Shown: positions 44,399 to 54,165 of the stretch, in pieces | How positions within the stretch are numbered: the first letter of the stretch is position 1 | Layout of the letters: every line of letters begins with the position of its first letter | Source: Mogibacterium sp. | GTDB lineage: Bacteria > Bacillota > Clostridia > Peptostreptococcales > Anaerovoracaceae | NCBI GenBank assembly: GCA_024403035.1 | Contig: JAKSSP010000002.1 | Location: 124,001-188,000 of the forward strand | Direction: 5' to 3' | Length of the DNA stretch: 64,000 nucleotides | Position numbers and translations under genes: made by a program | The notes under the pieces: generated by a model | The model's database searches: none | Told to the model about the DNA's origin: nothing | The model's input: only the letters and a program-made list of their open reading frames with translations

Positions 44399-45673
44399 TT
44401 ACTGAAGATCCTTTGTCAGGCCATCGATGAAGCCCTGACCATCGATCTCCTTGCCGTATACCTTAGCAACATAGTCAAGGTAGATGTTAGCAGGATCAGC
44501 GCTCATGGCTGTGTCGCCAAAGAGTACCATTCCCTCACACTGATTAACGATATTTCCGATGTCAACCATCAGCGGTGTCAGCGAGCTTGTGTCATAATCA
44601 GGTGTCCAAGCCGGGAGTCCGACAGCATTGAGATAGTTGTAGTGGCAGATCTCTTTGCCGAGTGCAACTGCGACTTCAGCTGCAAGATCAGCGTTTGCGC
44701 TCTCAGAGCATACTGCGAGGTGGTCGGACGGACCGCCGATAGCGCAGTTAGCTGTGGAACGATCAGCATTGATTACAGGGAACATGGCAACAGCGGATTT
44801 GAAATCAGCGCCTGCGACTTCACCTGTATTCCACGAACCGTTCTGATAGAAAGCAGTCTTTCCAGCAAGGAAGTTCGCTTTTACTTCGTCATTGGTGAGC
44901 GCAACGCCGGATGGATCGAAGTATCCCTTGTCGATCATTTCCTGCATTGTGTCAACAGACTTTGCAATGTCAGGATCATTCCATGTAGCCTCACCGGCAA
45001 AGATCTTGTTGAGATCTTCATATCCGATCGACTTGAGGATGATTGGCTCAAGGTACTCAGTTACGCACCATGTCTCGCTTCCTGCGCATCCGAACGGGAT
45101 GATTCCTGCAGCAACAAGATCGTCGCAGCACTTGATCAGCTCTTCGTATGTCTCAGGAACTTTGTCCCAGCCTGCCTGAGCAAGCAGATCCATGTTGGCG
45201 TACATAGCTACGATGTTGAATGTTGTAGGAACGCCGTAGTGCTTGCCGTCATAAGATGAGTTGTTGAGCATTACTGAAGGGATCTGCTCCTCTGTGTAGT
45301 TGTTTGCGTAGACATCGTCAAGGCATACAACTTTGCCGGCATCTACGAAGTCACCGAGGAACGCGCCGCCCCATGTGAAGAAAATGTCCGGAAGATCGTC
45401 CGAGGAGCCGCCTGTCATAGCAGCTTTGATCTTTGTCTTGTAGGACTCGTTCTCGAAAGCTTCCATTTCGATCTTGACGCCAGGGTTCGCGGCTTCATAG
45501 TCCTCGATAGCCTGCAGATATGCAGGACGGTTGGCGTCACTCTCTGTTGCGATACACCAGAGCTTCAGTGTGACCTGATCACCATCGCTGCTTCCCTGGT
45601 CTCCGCCGCCTCCGCATGCTGCCATAAATGGAACCATGCACAGGCAAAGGATAAGAGCAAGAATCTTTTTCAT
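44399..45673 (-). CDS. sugar ABC transporter substrate-binding lipoprotein
   Basis: Extracellular binding protein of 424 residues with a lipobox ending at Cys20 (FMAAC) followed by a Gly/Ser-rich linker. The family 1 solute-binding motifs are LKLWCIATES at the start of lobe 1, TWGGAFLGDFVDAGKV and AFYQNGSWN. It precedes the two permease genes and follows a GH3 beta-xylosidase/glucosidase gene, so xylo- or cello-oligosaccharides are the likely cargo. A strong GGAGG is 5-6 bases upstream of the start. Confidence 0.92.
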   Translation of the reverse strand: MKKILALILCLCMVPFMAACGGGGDQGSSDGDQVTLKLWCIATESDANRPAYLQAIEDYEAANPGVKIEMEAFENESYKTKIKAAMTGGSSDDLPDIFFTWGGAFLGDFVDAGKVVCLDDVYANNYTEEQIPSVMLNNSSYDGKHYGVPTTFNIVAMYANMDLLAQAGWDKVPETYEELIKCCDDLVAAGIIPFGCAGSETWCVTEYLEPIILKSIGYEDLNKIFAGEATWNDPDIAKSVDTMQEMIDKGYFDPSGVALTNDEVKANFLAGKTAFYQNGSWNTGEVAGADFKSAVAMFPVINADRSTANCAIGGPSDHLAVCSESANADLAAEVAVALGKEICHYNYLNAVGLPAWTPDYDTSSLTPLMVDIGNIVNQCEGMVLFGDTAMSADPANIYLDYVAKVYGKEIDGQGFIDGLTKDLQ

Positions 45674-45822
45674 TGGGTAACCTCCTTACTTAATAAAACA
45701 TAAACTCTTACTGCTTTTATCGTTTTTTATTAAGATTCAGGATAAGCTCTATGCCTTCCCTATCCAGACGGGCGGCTAAGCTCTTTCCTAAAATTAATAA
45801 CATTGTGGTGTTGTTTACGGTT

Positions 45823-47916
45823 CTATCGGGTTATCACTGTACTGACTGCTTTGCAGCCTGTCAGTTCTTCGGTTCTTTTATCAGGCGCTCCGAATCCGGC
45901 AAACAGCTTCCAATTACCGCTTCCCGGGATCCGTGCTCCCAGCTCGTCAACGACGGTGAACGCGTCCGGATCGATCGTCAGGGAGAACTCCCCTTCTTCT
46001 TTCGCCCTCAGGCGTATCCTCCTGAATCCGCAGAGGACCGGATTCGGCGGAGCGTACTGTGAGTCTTCATCATGTAGGTAAAGTTCTATGACCTCGTCAG
46101 TTTCGACTTCACCTTCGTTCTTCACCCTCACATATGCGACGCCGTTCTCTGCCTTCAGATCCCTCATACTGTACTTCCCATAGGTCAGTCCGTAACCGAA
46201 TGGATAAAGCGGAACTCCCTGATAGTATCTGTAAGTGCGACCTGTCATCGCATAGTCCGTGAATTCCGGCATTTCTTTCAATGCTTCGTTGCGGTAGAAG
46301 GTCAGCGGCAGTTTTCCGGACGGGGATTCCTTACCGAAAAGGAGATCAGCTACTGCTATGCCTCCGAGGCCTCCCGGATACCAGGAAAGAAGTATCGCGT
46401 CAATTTTTTCTTCTTCGTCTGTCAGATCGATCGAACTTCCGGCCATCAGTACTACCACCGTTGGCTTGCCTACTTCGAGCACCTTCTTCAGAAGCCTTCT
46501 CTGTGATGACGGAAGAAGCAGGTCCTCTTTGTCTCCGGAATTATAGCTGTTACCGGTATCGCCTTCTTCTCCCTCAAGTGTCTCATCCAGTCCCAGAACG
46601 AGGATGACTGTATCACTTCTTTTCGCTATCGCCACAGCTTCCGCGATCCGGTCATCCGGCTTTGCCAGCGGCTCCACAGCATCCCTGAAAAGATCGCATC
46701 CCTGGGAATAAAGTACCCGGTTCGTCCCCCTTGTTATGGCCTGTATGCCCTCAAGCACTGTCACATATCTTGACGGTACTCCGTGGTAATTTCCGATCAG
46801 TGAAGAGCGGTTGTTAGCATTAGGTCCGATGACTCCTATCGTTCCGCACCTGTCCGGATCCAGCGGCAGGATACCGTCGTTCTTCAAAAGCACACAGGAT
46901 TTGAGTGCGGCAAGGTATGCCATTCTCTGGTGATCCTCACATTCAACGACCTCGTAAGGGATCTTATCGTACTCGCTGCCTCCGTCTCCCAGTATTCCAA
47001 GCATGAAACGTGTCGTAAGGACTCTTACAGCGCTGCGTTTGATATCTTCTTCGGATATCATGCCCTCTTTGTAGGCCGCCATGATGTGCTGGTATGTGCA
47101 TCCGCAGTTGAGGTCGCAGCCGGCCTGAAGCGCCATTTTGACAGATTCCGCCGGAGTTGAAGTCACTTTGTGGTTTTCATGGAAGTCACGGATGGCCCAG
47201 CAGTCCGATACGAAATGCCCTTCAAATCCCCAGTCCTCTCTGAGGAGCTTCATAAGGGCTGGGCTTGCGCAGCACGGCTCTCCGTTTGTACGGTTGTAAG
47301 CTCCCATGACAGACTCGACACCGGCTTCGCATACAAGCGCCTTGAACGCCGGCAGATAAGTCTCGGCCATGTCCTTTGGGGAAGCGACTGCGTTGAACTC
47401 GTGCCTGATGGCTTCCGGTCCGCTGTGTACCGCGAAATGCTTGGCGCAGGCAGATGTCTTCAGCGTCTCTCCATCGCCCTGCAGACCATGTACAAAAGCC
47501 TTGCCCAGGCAGGATGTCAGATAAGGATCTTCTCCGTATGTCTCGTGACCGCGGCCCCATCTCGGGTCACGGAATATGTTTATGTTTGGGGACCACATCG
47601 TAAGTCCGTGATAGATATCCCTGTCGCCTTCCGCGGAAAGGACATTGTATCTTGCCCTCGCTTCCGTTGAGATGGCATCGGCTATCTCTTCAAGGAACTC
47701 GTCATCGAACATCGCTGCCATTCCGATGGCCTGCGGGAAAACGGTTGCCGTGCCTCCGCGCGCTACGCCGTGAAGAGCTTCGTTCCACCAGTTGTATGCC
47801 GGAACGCCGAGTCTCTCGACCGCATCCGCCTCGAAAAGAAGCTGCCCGGCCATTTCCTCGACCGTCATGCGGCTAACCAGTTCCTCTGCTGCTTTTCTTG
47901 CCTGTTCACGCGTCAT
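45823..47916 (-). CDS. GH3 family beta-xylosidase/beta-glucosidase
   Basis: Cytoplasmic exo-acting glycosidase of 697 residues in the normal domain order. The barrel domain has YNWWNEALHGVARGG and MWSPNINIFRDPRWGRGHETYGEDP, AKHFAVHSGPE, and the nucleophile Asp in VSDCWAI. The alpha/beta domain has GPNAN and LVLGLDETLEGEEGD, and a fibronectin III domain ends the protein. The WWNEALHG and DPRWGRG pattern is typical of the beta-xylosidase branch, which fits the xylulokinase downstream. The gene lies between lacI and the transporter genes. Confidence 0.93.
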   Translation of the reverse strand: MTREQARKAAEELVSRMTVEEMAGQLLFEADAVERLGVPAYNWWNEALHGVARGGTATVFPQAIGMAAMFDDEFLEEIADAISTEARARYNVLSAEGDRDIYHGLTMWSPNINIFRDPRWGRGHETYGEDPYLTSCLGKAFVHGLQGDGETLKTSACAKHFAVHSGPEAIRHEFNAVASPKDMAETYLPAFKALVCEAGVESVMGAYNRTNGEPCCASPALMKLLREDWGFEGHFVSDCWAIRDFHENHKVTSTPAESVKMALQAGCDLNCGCTYQHIMAAYKEGMISEEDIKRSAVRVLTTRFMLGILGDGGSEYDKIPYEVVECEDHQRMAYLAALKSCVLLKNDGILPLDPDRCGTIGVIGPNANNRSSLIGNYHGVPSRYVTVLEGIQAITRGTNRVLYSQGCDLFRDAVEPLAKPDDRIAEAVAIAKRSDTVILVLGLDETLEGEEGDTGNSYNSGDKEDLLLPSSQRRLLKKVLEVGKPTVVVLMAGSSIDLTDEEEKIDAILLSWYPGGLGGIAVADLLFGKESPSGKLPLTFYRNEALKEMPEFTDYAMTGRTYRYYQGVPLYPFGYGLTYGKYSMRDLKAENGVAYVRVKNEGEVETDEVIELYLHDEDSQYAPPNPVLCGFRRIRLRAKEEGEFSLTIDPDAFTVVDELGARIPGSGNWKLFAGFGAPDKRTEELTGCKAVSTVITR

Positions 47917-47946
47917 TGATGTGGTTCTTCCTGTCTTTCTTTATTA

Positions 47947-48954
47947 TCAGAGCTGTTTGACTGTCTCTCCTTCAAACAGCTTGCCTTTAATCGTTACATA
48001 TTCAGGTATCGCCGTCTGCGGATTCTCGATCCGGTCGATCAGTTTATTTACCGCGATCCGGCCAAGCGCGTCAGTATCCTGCTCCCATGTGGTAAGTTTC
48101 GGATCAAGTATCTTTGCGAGGTTGACACCGTCATATCCGCAAACACTTATGTCACCCGGTATGTTGAGTCCTCTTTCGAGTATCTCTGCCTGGCCTCCCA
48201 TGAACGCGTAGTCATCAGGGTACAGGATCGCCGTCGGCGGATCCGGGAGGTCCAGCATGGCTGCTGTCTCCTTCCTCACCGATGCAACATCATGATAAAT
48301 TGCTTCAGCAATGTACTCCGGCGGAACTTCTAATCCGCGGTCTCTCATAGCGGCCTTATAACCGCTTATACGTTTCTGTGTTACCAGGGTGTGCTCGCCG
48401 TGAATGAACGCTATCTTGGTATGTCCATGATCGAGCATGTAGGATGTTAGCGCATAAGATCCCTCAAGGTTGTCTGAGTTCACCGAACTAGCATTATTAA
48501 ATGAATAGTCTATTGTCACAACCGGGACTTCGCTCTTTACGAGCTCAAGGACCTCCTTGTTCTGAAAGTCCACATTGGCTATCACGACGCCGTCGCAGTT
48601 GCGGTATCTGCAGTGCTGAAGAAAAGATGTCTTCTCCTTGCCGATGTTGTTGCTGATGAACGTTATGTCGTATCCGTTCGCCTCGGCCTCCTCCTTCACG
48701 CTGTTAAGGATGTGGGAGAAGTATTCGTGTGTCAGACCGCTCATGCTGTCGTCAATGAACAGGACTCCTATGTTGTGAGATCTGTTTGTCTTGAGCAGTC
48801 TGGCTGCGGCATTTGGTGTGTAATTGAGCTCTTTTGCCGTCTGAAGCACTAGCTCGACCGTCTCGGGGCTTATGTCTTCATAACCGTTCAAAGCCTTTGA
48901 AACAGTGGCAGGGGAAACTCCGCATTTTTTGGAAATGTCTTTGATTGTGACCAT
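47947..48954 (-). CDS. LacI family transcriptional regulator
   Basis: Sugar-responsive repressor of 335 residues. The N-terminal helix-turn-helix and hinge region is VTIKDISKKCGVSPATVSKALNGYEDISPETV, and the rest is the periplasmic-binding-like effector domain (IGVLFIDDSMSGLTHEYFSHIL, VDFQNKEV, YALTSYMLDHGHTKIAFI). It is the first gene of the beta-glycan operon and divergent from cellobiose phosphorylase. Three matching 16-base operator-like sites lie in the shared intergenic region, two over its own promoter, so it very likely controls itself and both flanking units. Confidence 0.95.
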   Translation of the reverse strand: MVTIKDISKKCGVSPATVSKALNGYEDISPETVELVLQTAKELNYTPNAAARLLKTNRSHNIGVLFIDDSMSGLTHEYFSHILNSVKEEAEANGYDITFISNNIGKEKTSFLQHCRYRNCDGVVIANVDFQNKEVLELVKSEVPVVTIDYSFNNASSVNSDNLEGSYALTSYMLDHGHTKIAFIHGEHTLVTQKRISGYKAAMRDRGLEVPPEYIAEAIYHDVASVRKETAAMLDLPDPPTAILYPDDYAFMGGQAEILERGLNIPGDISVCGYDGVNLAKILDPKLTTWEQDTDALGRIAVNKLIDRIENPQTAIPEYVTIKGKLFEGETVKQL

Positions 48955-48989
48955 TTTCCCCTCCTTTTTGCGGATTGTTACCCAAAATT

Positions 48990-49005
48990 ACGAATACGAT
49001 TTCGC
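48990..49005 (-). promoter_or_regulatory. LacI operator A
   Basis: Read on the minus strand this is GCGAAATCGTATTCGT, a near-palindrome with the central CG typical of LacI-family sites. It lies just downstream of the predicted lacI transcription start and is 32 bases from site B, about three helical turns. Confidence 0.75.
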
Positions 49006-49011
49006 AACTTA

Positions 49012-49040
49012 ATTCTAATTAGCGAAATCGTTTTAGTCAA
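49012..49040 (-). promoter_or_regulatory. predicted promoter of lacI and the beta-glycan operon
   Basis: On the minus strand TTGACT at 49035-49040 and TAGAAT at 49012-49017 are separated by 17 bases, close to the sigma-A consensus. Operator B overlaps its -35 box and spacer. Confidence 0.75.
49022..49037 (+). promoter_or_regulatory. LacI operator B
   Basis: GCGAAATCGTTTTAGT matches sites A and C in the left half GCGAAATCGT and partly in the right half. It lies within the lacI promoter, where binding would block RNA polymerase. Confidence 0.7.
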
Positions 49041-49130
49041 TATGGATTTTGTTTTTTTGCGTTTTTTTGGCAGGAAACCATCCTGCAAATTGAAGTTTTC
49101 TGCTTTTTTTACCCTTTTTTTACTTTTTTC

Positions 49131-49160
49131 TTTACAAATCACTGCTTCCGCCCGTATAAT
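49131..49160 (+). promoter_or_regulatory. predicted promoter of cellobiose phosphorylase
   Basis: TTTACA at 49131-49136 and a perfect TATAAT at 49155-49160, 18 bases apart. Transcription would start near 49167, directly before operator C. Confidence 0.8.
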
Positions 49161-49172
49161 GACCTCGAGTTT

Positions 49173-49188
49173 ACGAAATCGTGTTCGT
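49173..49188 (+). promoter_or_regulatory. LacI operator C
   Basis: ACGAAATCGTGTTCGT, the most symmetrical of the three copies (outer arms ACGAA and TTCGT, central CG). It lies just downstream of the predicted start point and ends one base before the AAGAGG ribosome binding site of the phosphorylase gene, so bound repressor would block transcription. Confidence 0.8.
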
Positions 49189-49203
49189 TAAGAGGTTTAT
49201 TCA

Positions 49204-51639
49204 ATGAGATTTGGATATTTCGATGACATCAACAGCGAATATGTAATAACGACGCCTGAAACTCCCCTTCCGTGGATCAATTATCTGGGGTCTCAGGACT
49301 TCTTCAGGCTGATCTCAAATACATCGGGCGGTTACTGCTTCTATAAGGATGCAAAGCTTATGCGTCTCACCCGCTACCGCTACAACAACAGTCCTATGGA
49401 CTGCGGCGGGCATTACTTCTATATAAAAGATGGAGACAGCATCTGGAACCCCGGCTGGCAGCCGGTAAAGACTCCTCTTGATTCTTATATATGCAGACAC
49501 GGCCTCGGATATACAGTATTTGAAAGCTCCAAAAATGGTCTCGATGCGGTTCAGGAAGTATTCGTACCTATCGGTGAAAACTGTGAACTTACAAGATTGA
49601 CCCTGATGAATGATTCTTCAGAGGCCAAGGAGATCGATCTCTACAGTTATGTTGAGTTCTGTCTCTGGGATGCGCAGGATGACGCGTCAAACTTTCAGAG
49701 AAACTGGTCGATCGGCGAAGTCGAAGTCAAAGGCAGCACCATTTATCACAAGACCGAATACCGCGAGCGCAGAAACCATTATGCGATGTTCTATGTCAAC
49801 AAGGACATTTGCGGTTTCGACACCAGCCGCGATGAATTCGTCGGTCTCTACAATGGCCCTGACAGACCGCGCGCAATAGAATCCGGAGTCAGCTATGACA
49901 GCATCGCTCATGGCTGGGCGCCTATCGGCAGCCATCATTTGAAGTTCACACTCGAACCTCAGAAGATCTATTCATGCATCTTCATTCTGGGCTACTGTGA
50001 GAACCCTTCCGACAGCAAATTCGAAGCTCCGGGCATAATAAACAAGGCTCCTGCAGACAGACTGATCTCGCTTTTCGGCACAGATGATCAGTTTGACGCC
50101 GCTCTTCATGCACTCAGGACCTACTGGAAAGACCTTCTTTCGAGTTACAGGGTTGAATCGGGTAATGAAAAGCTTGACAGAGCCGTTAATATCTGGAACC
50201 AGTATCAGTGCATGGTCACATTCAACATGAGCAGATCCGCCAGCTACTATGAGAGCGGCCTCGGACGCGGCATGGGATTCCGCGACTCCTGTCAGGATCT
50301 TCTGGGATTCGTGCACCTGATACCTGAAAGAGCGCGCGAGAGGATAACCGACATAGCAAACACACAGTTCGCTGATGGAAGTACATATCACCAGTATCAG
50401 CCTCTTACCAAGCGCGGAAACATGGCCGTAGGCAGCGGGTTCAACGATGACCCTCTCTGGCTGATAGCCTGTGTATCCGCCTATCTGAAAGAGACCGGTG
50501 ATTTCAGCATACTCGATGAGCAGTGCACGTTTGACAGTAACGAAGACGACAAGGCTTCCCTTCTGGAGCATCTCAGAAGAAGCTTTAATTATACGACGAC
50601 ACACCTGGGACCTCATTCCCTTCCGCTCATAGGACGCGCGGACTGGAATGACTGCCTCAATCTCAACTGTTTTTCGAAGCATCCGGGTGAGAGTTTCCAG
50701 ATCACCGGGCCCAGCGAGGGACCGGTCGCGGAGAGCGTGTTCATAGCCGGCATGTACGTGAAGTACGGCAAGGAATTCGCCGATATCCTGACGCGAATCG
50801 GCTCTGAGAAGGAAGCCGCCGATGTCCTCGCCAAGGTAAAAAGTATGCATGATACCGTGCTGGATGCAGGTTGGGACGGAGAATGGTTCGTCAGAGCATA
50901 TGACGCTTTTGGAGCCCCTGTCGGCAGCAAGGTCTGCGATGAAGGCCGCATATTTATAGAGCCGCAGGGCATGTGTGTCATGGCCGGCATCGGCAGGGAT
51001 ACAGGTGAAGCGGAATCAGCGCTCAGAAGCGTCGAGAAGCATCTTGACACTGAGTACGGCATAATGCTGCATCAGCCTGCATATACCAGATACCGTCTCG
51101 AGCTCGGTGAGATATCATCATATCCGCCGGGTTACAAGGAAAACGCGAGCATATTTTGCCACTGCAATCCATGGATAGCCATTTCCGAAGCCATGCTCGG
51201 ACACGGAAGCCGCGCTTTCGAGGTATACCGCAAGACCAATCCGGTATTCCTTGAGGACATAAGCGAGATACACCGCACAGAGCCTTACGCGTACTGCCAG
51301 ACGATCGCGGGCAGAGACGCGGCAACTCACGGTGAAGGCAAAAACAGCTGGCTGACAGGCACCGCCGCATGGTCGTTCGTCTGCGTAAGCCAGCACATCC
51401 TGGGCATCAGGCCTGAGCTTGACGGGCTTCGCATCGATCCTTGCCTGCCGCCGGAAATAGGTTCATTCAGCTGTGTGCGCAGGTTCCGCGGTTCAACGTA
51501 CCATATCAGCGTAGAGAACAGCGGAAGCAAAGAAAAAGGCGTTTCCTCGATGACAGTCAACGGCGTCCCTTGTGGGAACGGCCTTATCCCTGTACCGGAA
51601 ACACCTTCGGACATGGAAGTCCATATCAATATCGGCTAG
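49204..51639 (+). CDS. cellobiose phosphorylase (GH94)
   Basis: Splits cellobiose with phosphate into glucose-1-phosphate and glucose in the cytoplasm, saving one ATP per disaccharide. The 811 residues match the GH94 cellobiose phosphorylase group closely over their length, more so than chitobiose phosphorylases: [20 protein letters not shown] at the start, [51 protein letters not shown] and the general acid Asp in [11 protein letters not shown]. There is no signal peptide. The start has AAGAGG 8 bases upstream. It stands alone on the plus strand under the LacI-controlled promoter and ends at a strong hairpin. Confidence 0.96.
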   Translation: MRFGYFDDINSEYVITTPETPLPWINYLGSQDFFRLISNTSGGYCFYKDAKLMRLTRYRYNNSPMDCGGHYFYIKDGDSIWNPGWQPVKTPLDSYICRHGLGYTVFESSKNGLDAVQEVFVPIGENCELTRLTLMNDSSEAKEIDLYSYVEFCLWDAQDDASNFQRNWSIGEVEVKGSTIYHKTEYRERRNHYAMFYVNKDICGFDTSRDEFVGLYNGPDRPRAIESGVSYDSIAHGWAPIGSHHLKFTLEPQKIYSCIFILGYCENPSDSKFEAPGIINKAPADRLISLFGTDDQFDAALHALRTYWKDLLSSYRVESGNEKLDRAVNIWNQYQCMVTFNMSRSASYYESGLGRGMGFRDSCQDLLGFVHLIPERARERITDIANTQFADGSTYHQYQPLTKRGNMAVGSGFNDDPLWLIACVSAYLKETGDFSILDEQCTFDSNEDDKASLLEHLRRSFNYTTTHLGPHSLPLIGRADWNDCLNLNCFSKHPGESFQITGPSEGPVAESVFIAGMYVKYGKEFADILTRIGSEKEAADVLAKVKSMHDTVLDAGWDGEWFVRAYDAFGAPVGSKVCDEGRIFIEPQGMCVMAGIGRDTGEAESALRSVEKHLDTEYGIMLHQPAYTRYRLELGEISSYPPGYKENASIFCHCNPWIAISEAMLGHGSRAFEVYRKTNPVFLEDISEIHRTEPYAYCQTIAGRDAATHGEGKNSWLTGTAAWSFVCVSQHILGIRPELDGLRIDPCLPPEIGSFSCVRRFRGSTYHISVENSGSKEKGVSSMTVNGVPCGNGLIPVPETPSDMEVHINIG

Positions 51640-51665
51640 TTTTTCTTCATAAGATCCTAATACAT

Positions 51666-51715
51666 AAGATCACGCGGTCCTTCGTCAGCAGTAGGACGAA
51701 GGACCGCGTGATCTT
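51666..51715. terminator. strong bidirectional terminator
   Basis: A perfect 21-base stem (AAGATCACGCGGTCCTTCGTC and its complement) with an 8-base loop sits between the convergent phosphorylase and membrane-protein genes, with T-rich sequence at 51712-51721 on the plus strand. Confidence 0.9.
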
Positions 51716-51738
51716 TTCTTTGTAAATATACCTTCCTG

Positions 51739-52407
51739 TCAGATGATGCCCAGCGGGATAAGTGTGACAAGCAGGACCGCGACAAGGCTCCATACGATGA
51801 TGAGAAAACTCTTTCTCTTTGCAGGCTCCATGTCAGGCACATAGTTTGACGCCAGGAAGAACGGAATGTATGTTGTGATGAATACCGGCAGTACTCCCCA
51901 CCATTTATACACCCAGATGAACGAGTGGTTCGATGTGGCCGCCAGGAATGACTCCACCAGGGCAAAGAGCAAGGCCATGCTGATGGCGCCCGCCAGTCTG
52001 CAGTCTATGCCCTTCTTTCCGTTTTTAGCGAAGCAACGTGTGCTCCGGTCTTCAGGCAGCATCTTGAGTGATATCATGCCTGCTATCGAGAACATCATCG
52101 AAAGCTCCCAGCATACGCCGATCAGCAGAATGAAAGTCGTTGATTCGTTGCTGACGGACCAGAGCGGATAGCCTGCGAAGTGCGCTATTATGGCATTGCC
52201 GATCTCATACAGCCAGTGCACACCGTAGAGCGCAAGACCCGCAAATATCATGTCGTAGTTCTTGTTATGGAACTCCGTCCAGTATACATAGAACACGACG
52301 GCAAGAATAAAAATGAACGTCCAGTTAAAGTTCTCAGTGCTGCGGACCTGAATGGCATTTACAAGGTCCATCGACAGCTGTGAACCGTCTCCCCAGAATT
52401 GAAACAT
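51739..52407 (-). CDS. uncharacterised multi-pass membrane protein
   Basis: I do not recognise this family. The protein is 222 residues when started at ATG 52407, with AGGAG 7 bases upstream; an upstream ATG at 52431 lacks such a site. About six hydrophobic segments are visible: WTFIFILAVVFYVYW, MIFAGLALYGVHWLYEIG, FILLIGVCWELSMMFSIAG, GAISMALLFALVESFLA, WWGVLPVFITTYIPFFLAS and FLIIVWSLVAVLLVTLIPLG. Acidic residues occur within or beside helices (YEIG, CWELS, LVES), which might form a transport or metal site. It is divergent from the Fe-S aldo/keto reductase gene. No function can be assigned. Confidence 0.75.
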   Translation of the reverse strand: MFQFWGDGSQLSMDLVNAIQVRSTENFNWTFIFILAVVFYVYWTEFHNKNYDMIFAGLALYGVHWLYEIGNAIIAHFAGYPLWSVSNESTTFILLIGVCWELSMMFSIAGMISLKMLPEDRSTRCFAKNGKKGIDCRLAGAISMALLFALVESFLAATSNHSFIWVYKWWGVLPVFITTYIPFFLASNYVPDMEPAKRKSFLIIVWSLVAVLLVTLIPLGII

Positions 52408-52486
52408 CTCCCGTCTCCTTTCTGCTTCCACTGTTTACCTCTACGGGTAAATACTATCATAATTCTGCCCTTCCGAGAACAAAAAG

Positions 52487-52516
52487 TAGACAGCGCGCAG
52501 TTTGGATTGATAAAAT
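52487..52516 (+). promoter_or_regulatory. candidate promoter of the aldo/keto reductase gene
   Basis: TAGACA at 52487-52492 and TAAAAT at 52511-52516, 18 bases apart, with TGA directly before the -10 box (extended -10). The start codon is 31 bases downstream. Confidence 0.45.
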
Positions 52517-52547
52517 TGACCTGAAAAAGAAACAAGGAGGCTCTTAA

Positions 52548-53582
52548 ATGAGAGAACTTACACTCGGCAGCACCGGGATCACGGTGCCGCAGAACGCGTT
52601 CGGAGCGCTTCCGATACAGAGACGTTCGACAGAAGACGCAGTCGCCCTGCTTCGTAAGGCGTATGAAGGCGGCATGCGCTATTTTGATACCGCAAGAGCA
52701 TATACAGACAGCGAGACCAAGCTCGGAATAGCCTTTGAAGGCATGCGTGACAAGGTCTATATCGCCACCAAAACGGCCGGCACGAACGGAGACAAGGTCA
52801 GAGAAGATCTGGCAACTTCTCTCCGTGAGCTGCGCACTGACTATATCGATGTTTATCAGCTGCACATGGTAGACAGAGTCTATCAGCCGGGGGACGGGAC
52901 AGGCGTCTATGAAGCTCTTCTCGAGGCCAAAGAGGCCGGGAAGATCCGTCACATAGGCGTGACGGCTCACAAGATAGGCGTGGCTTTCGATCTTGTCGAA
53001 TCAGGCCTTTATGAGACCATGCAGTTCCCGTTCAGCTATCTTTCGGGCGATCAGGAGATCCGTCTGGCTAAGCTTTGCGCGGAAAAGAATATGGGCTTCA
53101 TAGCCATGAAAGGACTTGCGGGCGGTCTTATCTCAAGATCTGATGTCGCCATGGCCTACCTTGAGGATTATCCGAACGTACTGCCTATCTGGGGCGTGCA
53201 GAGAGAGCACGAGCTGGATGAATGGCTCTCGTACATGGATGATACTCCTGTCCTTACAGACGATATGCGCGCGTACATAGAAAAGGAAAAGGCCGAGCTG
53301 GCGGGAGATTTCTGCAGAGGCTGCGGATACTGCCTTGCGACCTGCCCTGTCGGCATAGCGATCAACAACTGCGCAAGGATGTCGCTCATGCTGAGACGCG
53401 CGCCTTCAGACGCGTGGCTGACAGAGCATTGGCAGGAAGAGATGAAAAAGATAGAGGACTGCATAGAATGCGGCCAGTGTTCGGCTCACTGCCCATATGA
53501 ACTCGACACCCCTAACCTTCTCAAAAAGAACTACGAGGACTATAAGCAGGTCCTCGCAGGAAAAGTGGTCGTAAATAATTAA
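52548..53582 (+). CDS. aldo/keto reductase with C-terminal 4Fe-4S domain
   Basis: Cytoplasmic reductase of 344 residues. The aldo/keto reductase barrel has its catalytic Asp and Tyr in YFDTARAYTDSE, Lys in IATKT and His in DVYQLHMVD. After residue 240 two iron-sulfur motifs appear, CRGCGYCLATCP and CIECGQCSAHCP, as in the clostridial AKR subgroup that couples to ferredoxin-type carriers. AGGAGG lies 8-9 bases before the start. The substrate is unknown. The broken nitroreductase gene follows on the other strand. Confidence 0.92.
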   Translation: MRELTLGSTGITVPQNAFGALPIQRRSTEDAVALLRKAYEGGMRYFDTARAYTDSETKLGIAFEGMRDKVYIATKTAGTNGDKVREDLATSLRELRTDYIDVYQLHMVDRVYQPGDGTGVYEALLEAKEAGKIRHIGVTAHKIGVAFDLVESGLYETMQFPFSYLSGDQEIRLAKLCAEKNMGFIAMKGLAGGLISRSDVAMAYLEDYPNVLPIWGVQREHELDEWLSYMDDTPVLTDDMRAYIEKEKAELAGDFCRGCGYCLATCPVGIAINNCARMSLMLRRAPSDAWLTEHWQEEMKKIEDCIECGQCSAHCPYELDTPNLLKKNYEDYKQVLAGKVVVNN

Positions 53583-53589
53583 GCGGTCA

Positions 53590-54119
53590 TCATTTTCTGA
53601 ATTGCTCCAGGTACTTTTCTACCGAACGGGTCATCTCCCGGGAGAAGTCAGAATCGTACTTTCTTTTGAAAAACGCTTTGATCCAGGCATCGAATTCTTC
53701 ATCGGGCATGCTCTTTCTCAGCATCTCCCTGAGTTCTGCCTCGTCCATATGCCGGTAGCGGTCGATGTGAACGATATGTTTCAGATCGGCACGCTCCGGT
53801 TTTTTTCTGTTTTTCTGCTGCTCTGTCGGATATCCGAACACCAGAAGCGCCGCCGGGAAGACATATTCAGGCAGTCAGCGCAAAACAGCAGCACCAGTTT
53901 TCCTTTTGCTATGAACGGCTGATGATCGCACGATTCCGCAAGCTGTGCCAGTATATCAGGATCACTTATCCTCAGTATCGTATACAGCTGCTGGTTGCCT
54001 GCAGTCGGAGCGTTTACCGCCGCCAGCAGGATATCACTGACTATTGACTCATCGATATCCCTGTCCGTAAAAACGCGTACGGACTTTCTTTCTGTCAATT
54101 GCTTTATAACGTCGTTCAT
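53590..54119 (-). pseudogene. nitroreductase family protein, internal deletion and frameshift
   Basis: From ATG 54119 (GGGGAGAA upstream) the first 80 residues match an FMN-dependent nitroreductase (ERKSVRVFTDRDID, NAPTAGNQQLY, GKLVLLFCADC). Near 53876-53881 the homology jumps, in a different frame, into the C-terminal part of the same family (LPEYVFPAALLVFGYPTEQQ, then HIVHIDRYR). About 65-70 residues that normally contain the AAQN and GLGSCYIGD motifs are absent. Either part alone would not form the dimer and FMN site. The tail after the family core (EAELREMLRKSMPDEEFDAWIKAFFKRK) is intact. Read together they suggest a deletion that also shifted the frame. Confidence 0.82.
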
Positions 54120-54165
54120 TTCTCCCCTTTGCGTCCCGTCATCATTTTCGGATCCCATGCTTTTG

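Noticed and set aside
49972..50850. A minus-strand open frame of 292 codons inside cellobiose phosphorylase
   Set aside because: It lies entirely within a phosphorylase conserved from end to end and shows no motifs of its own.
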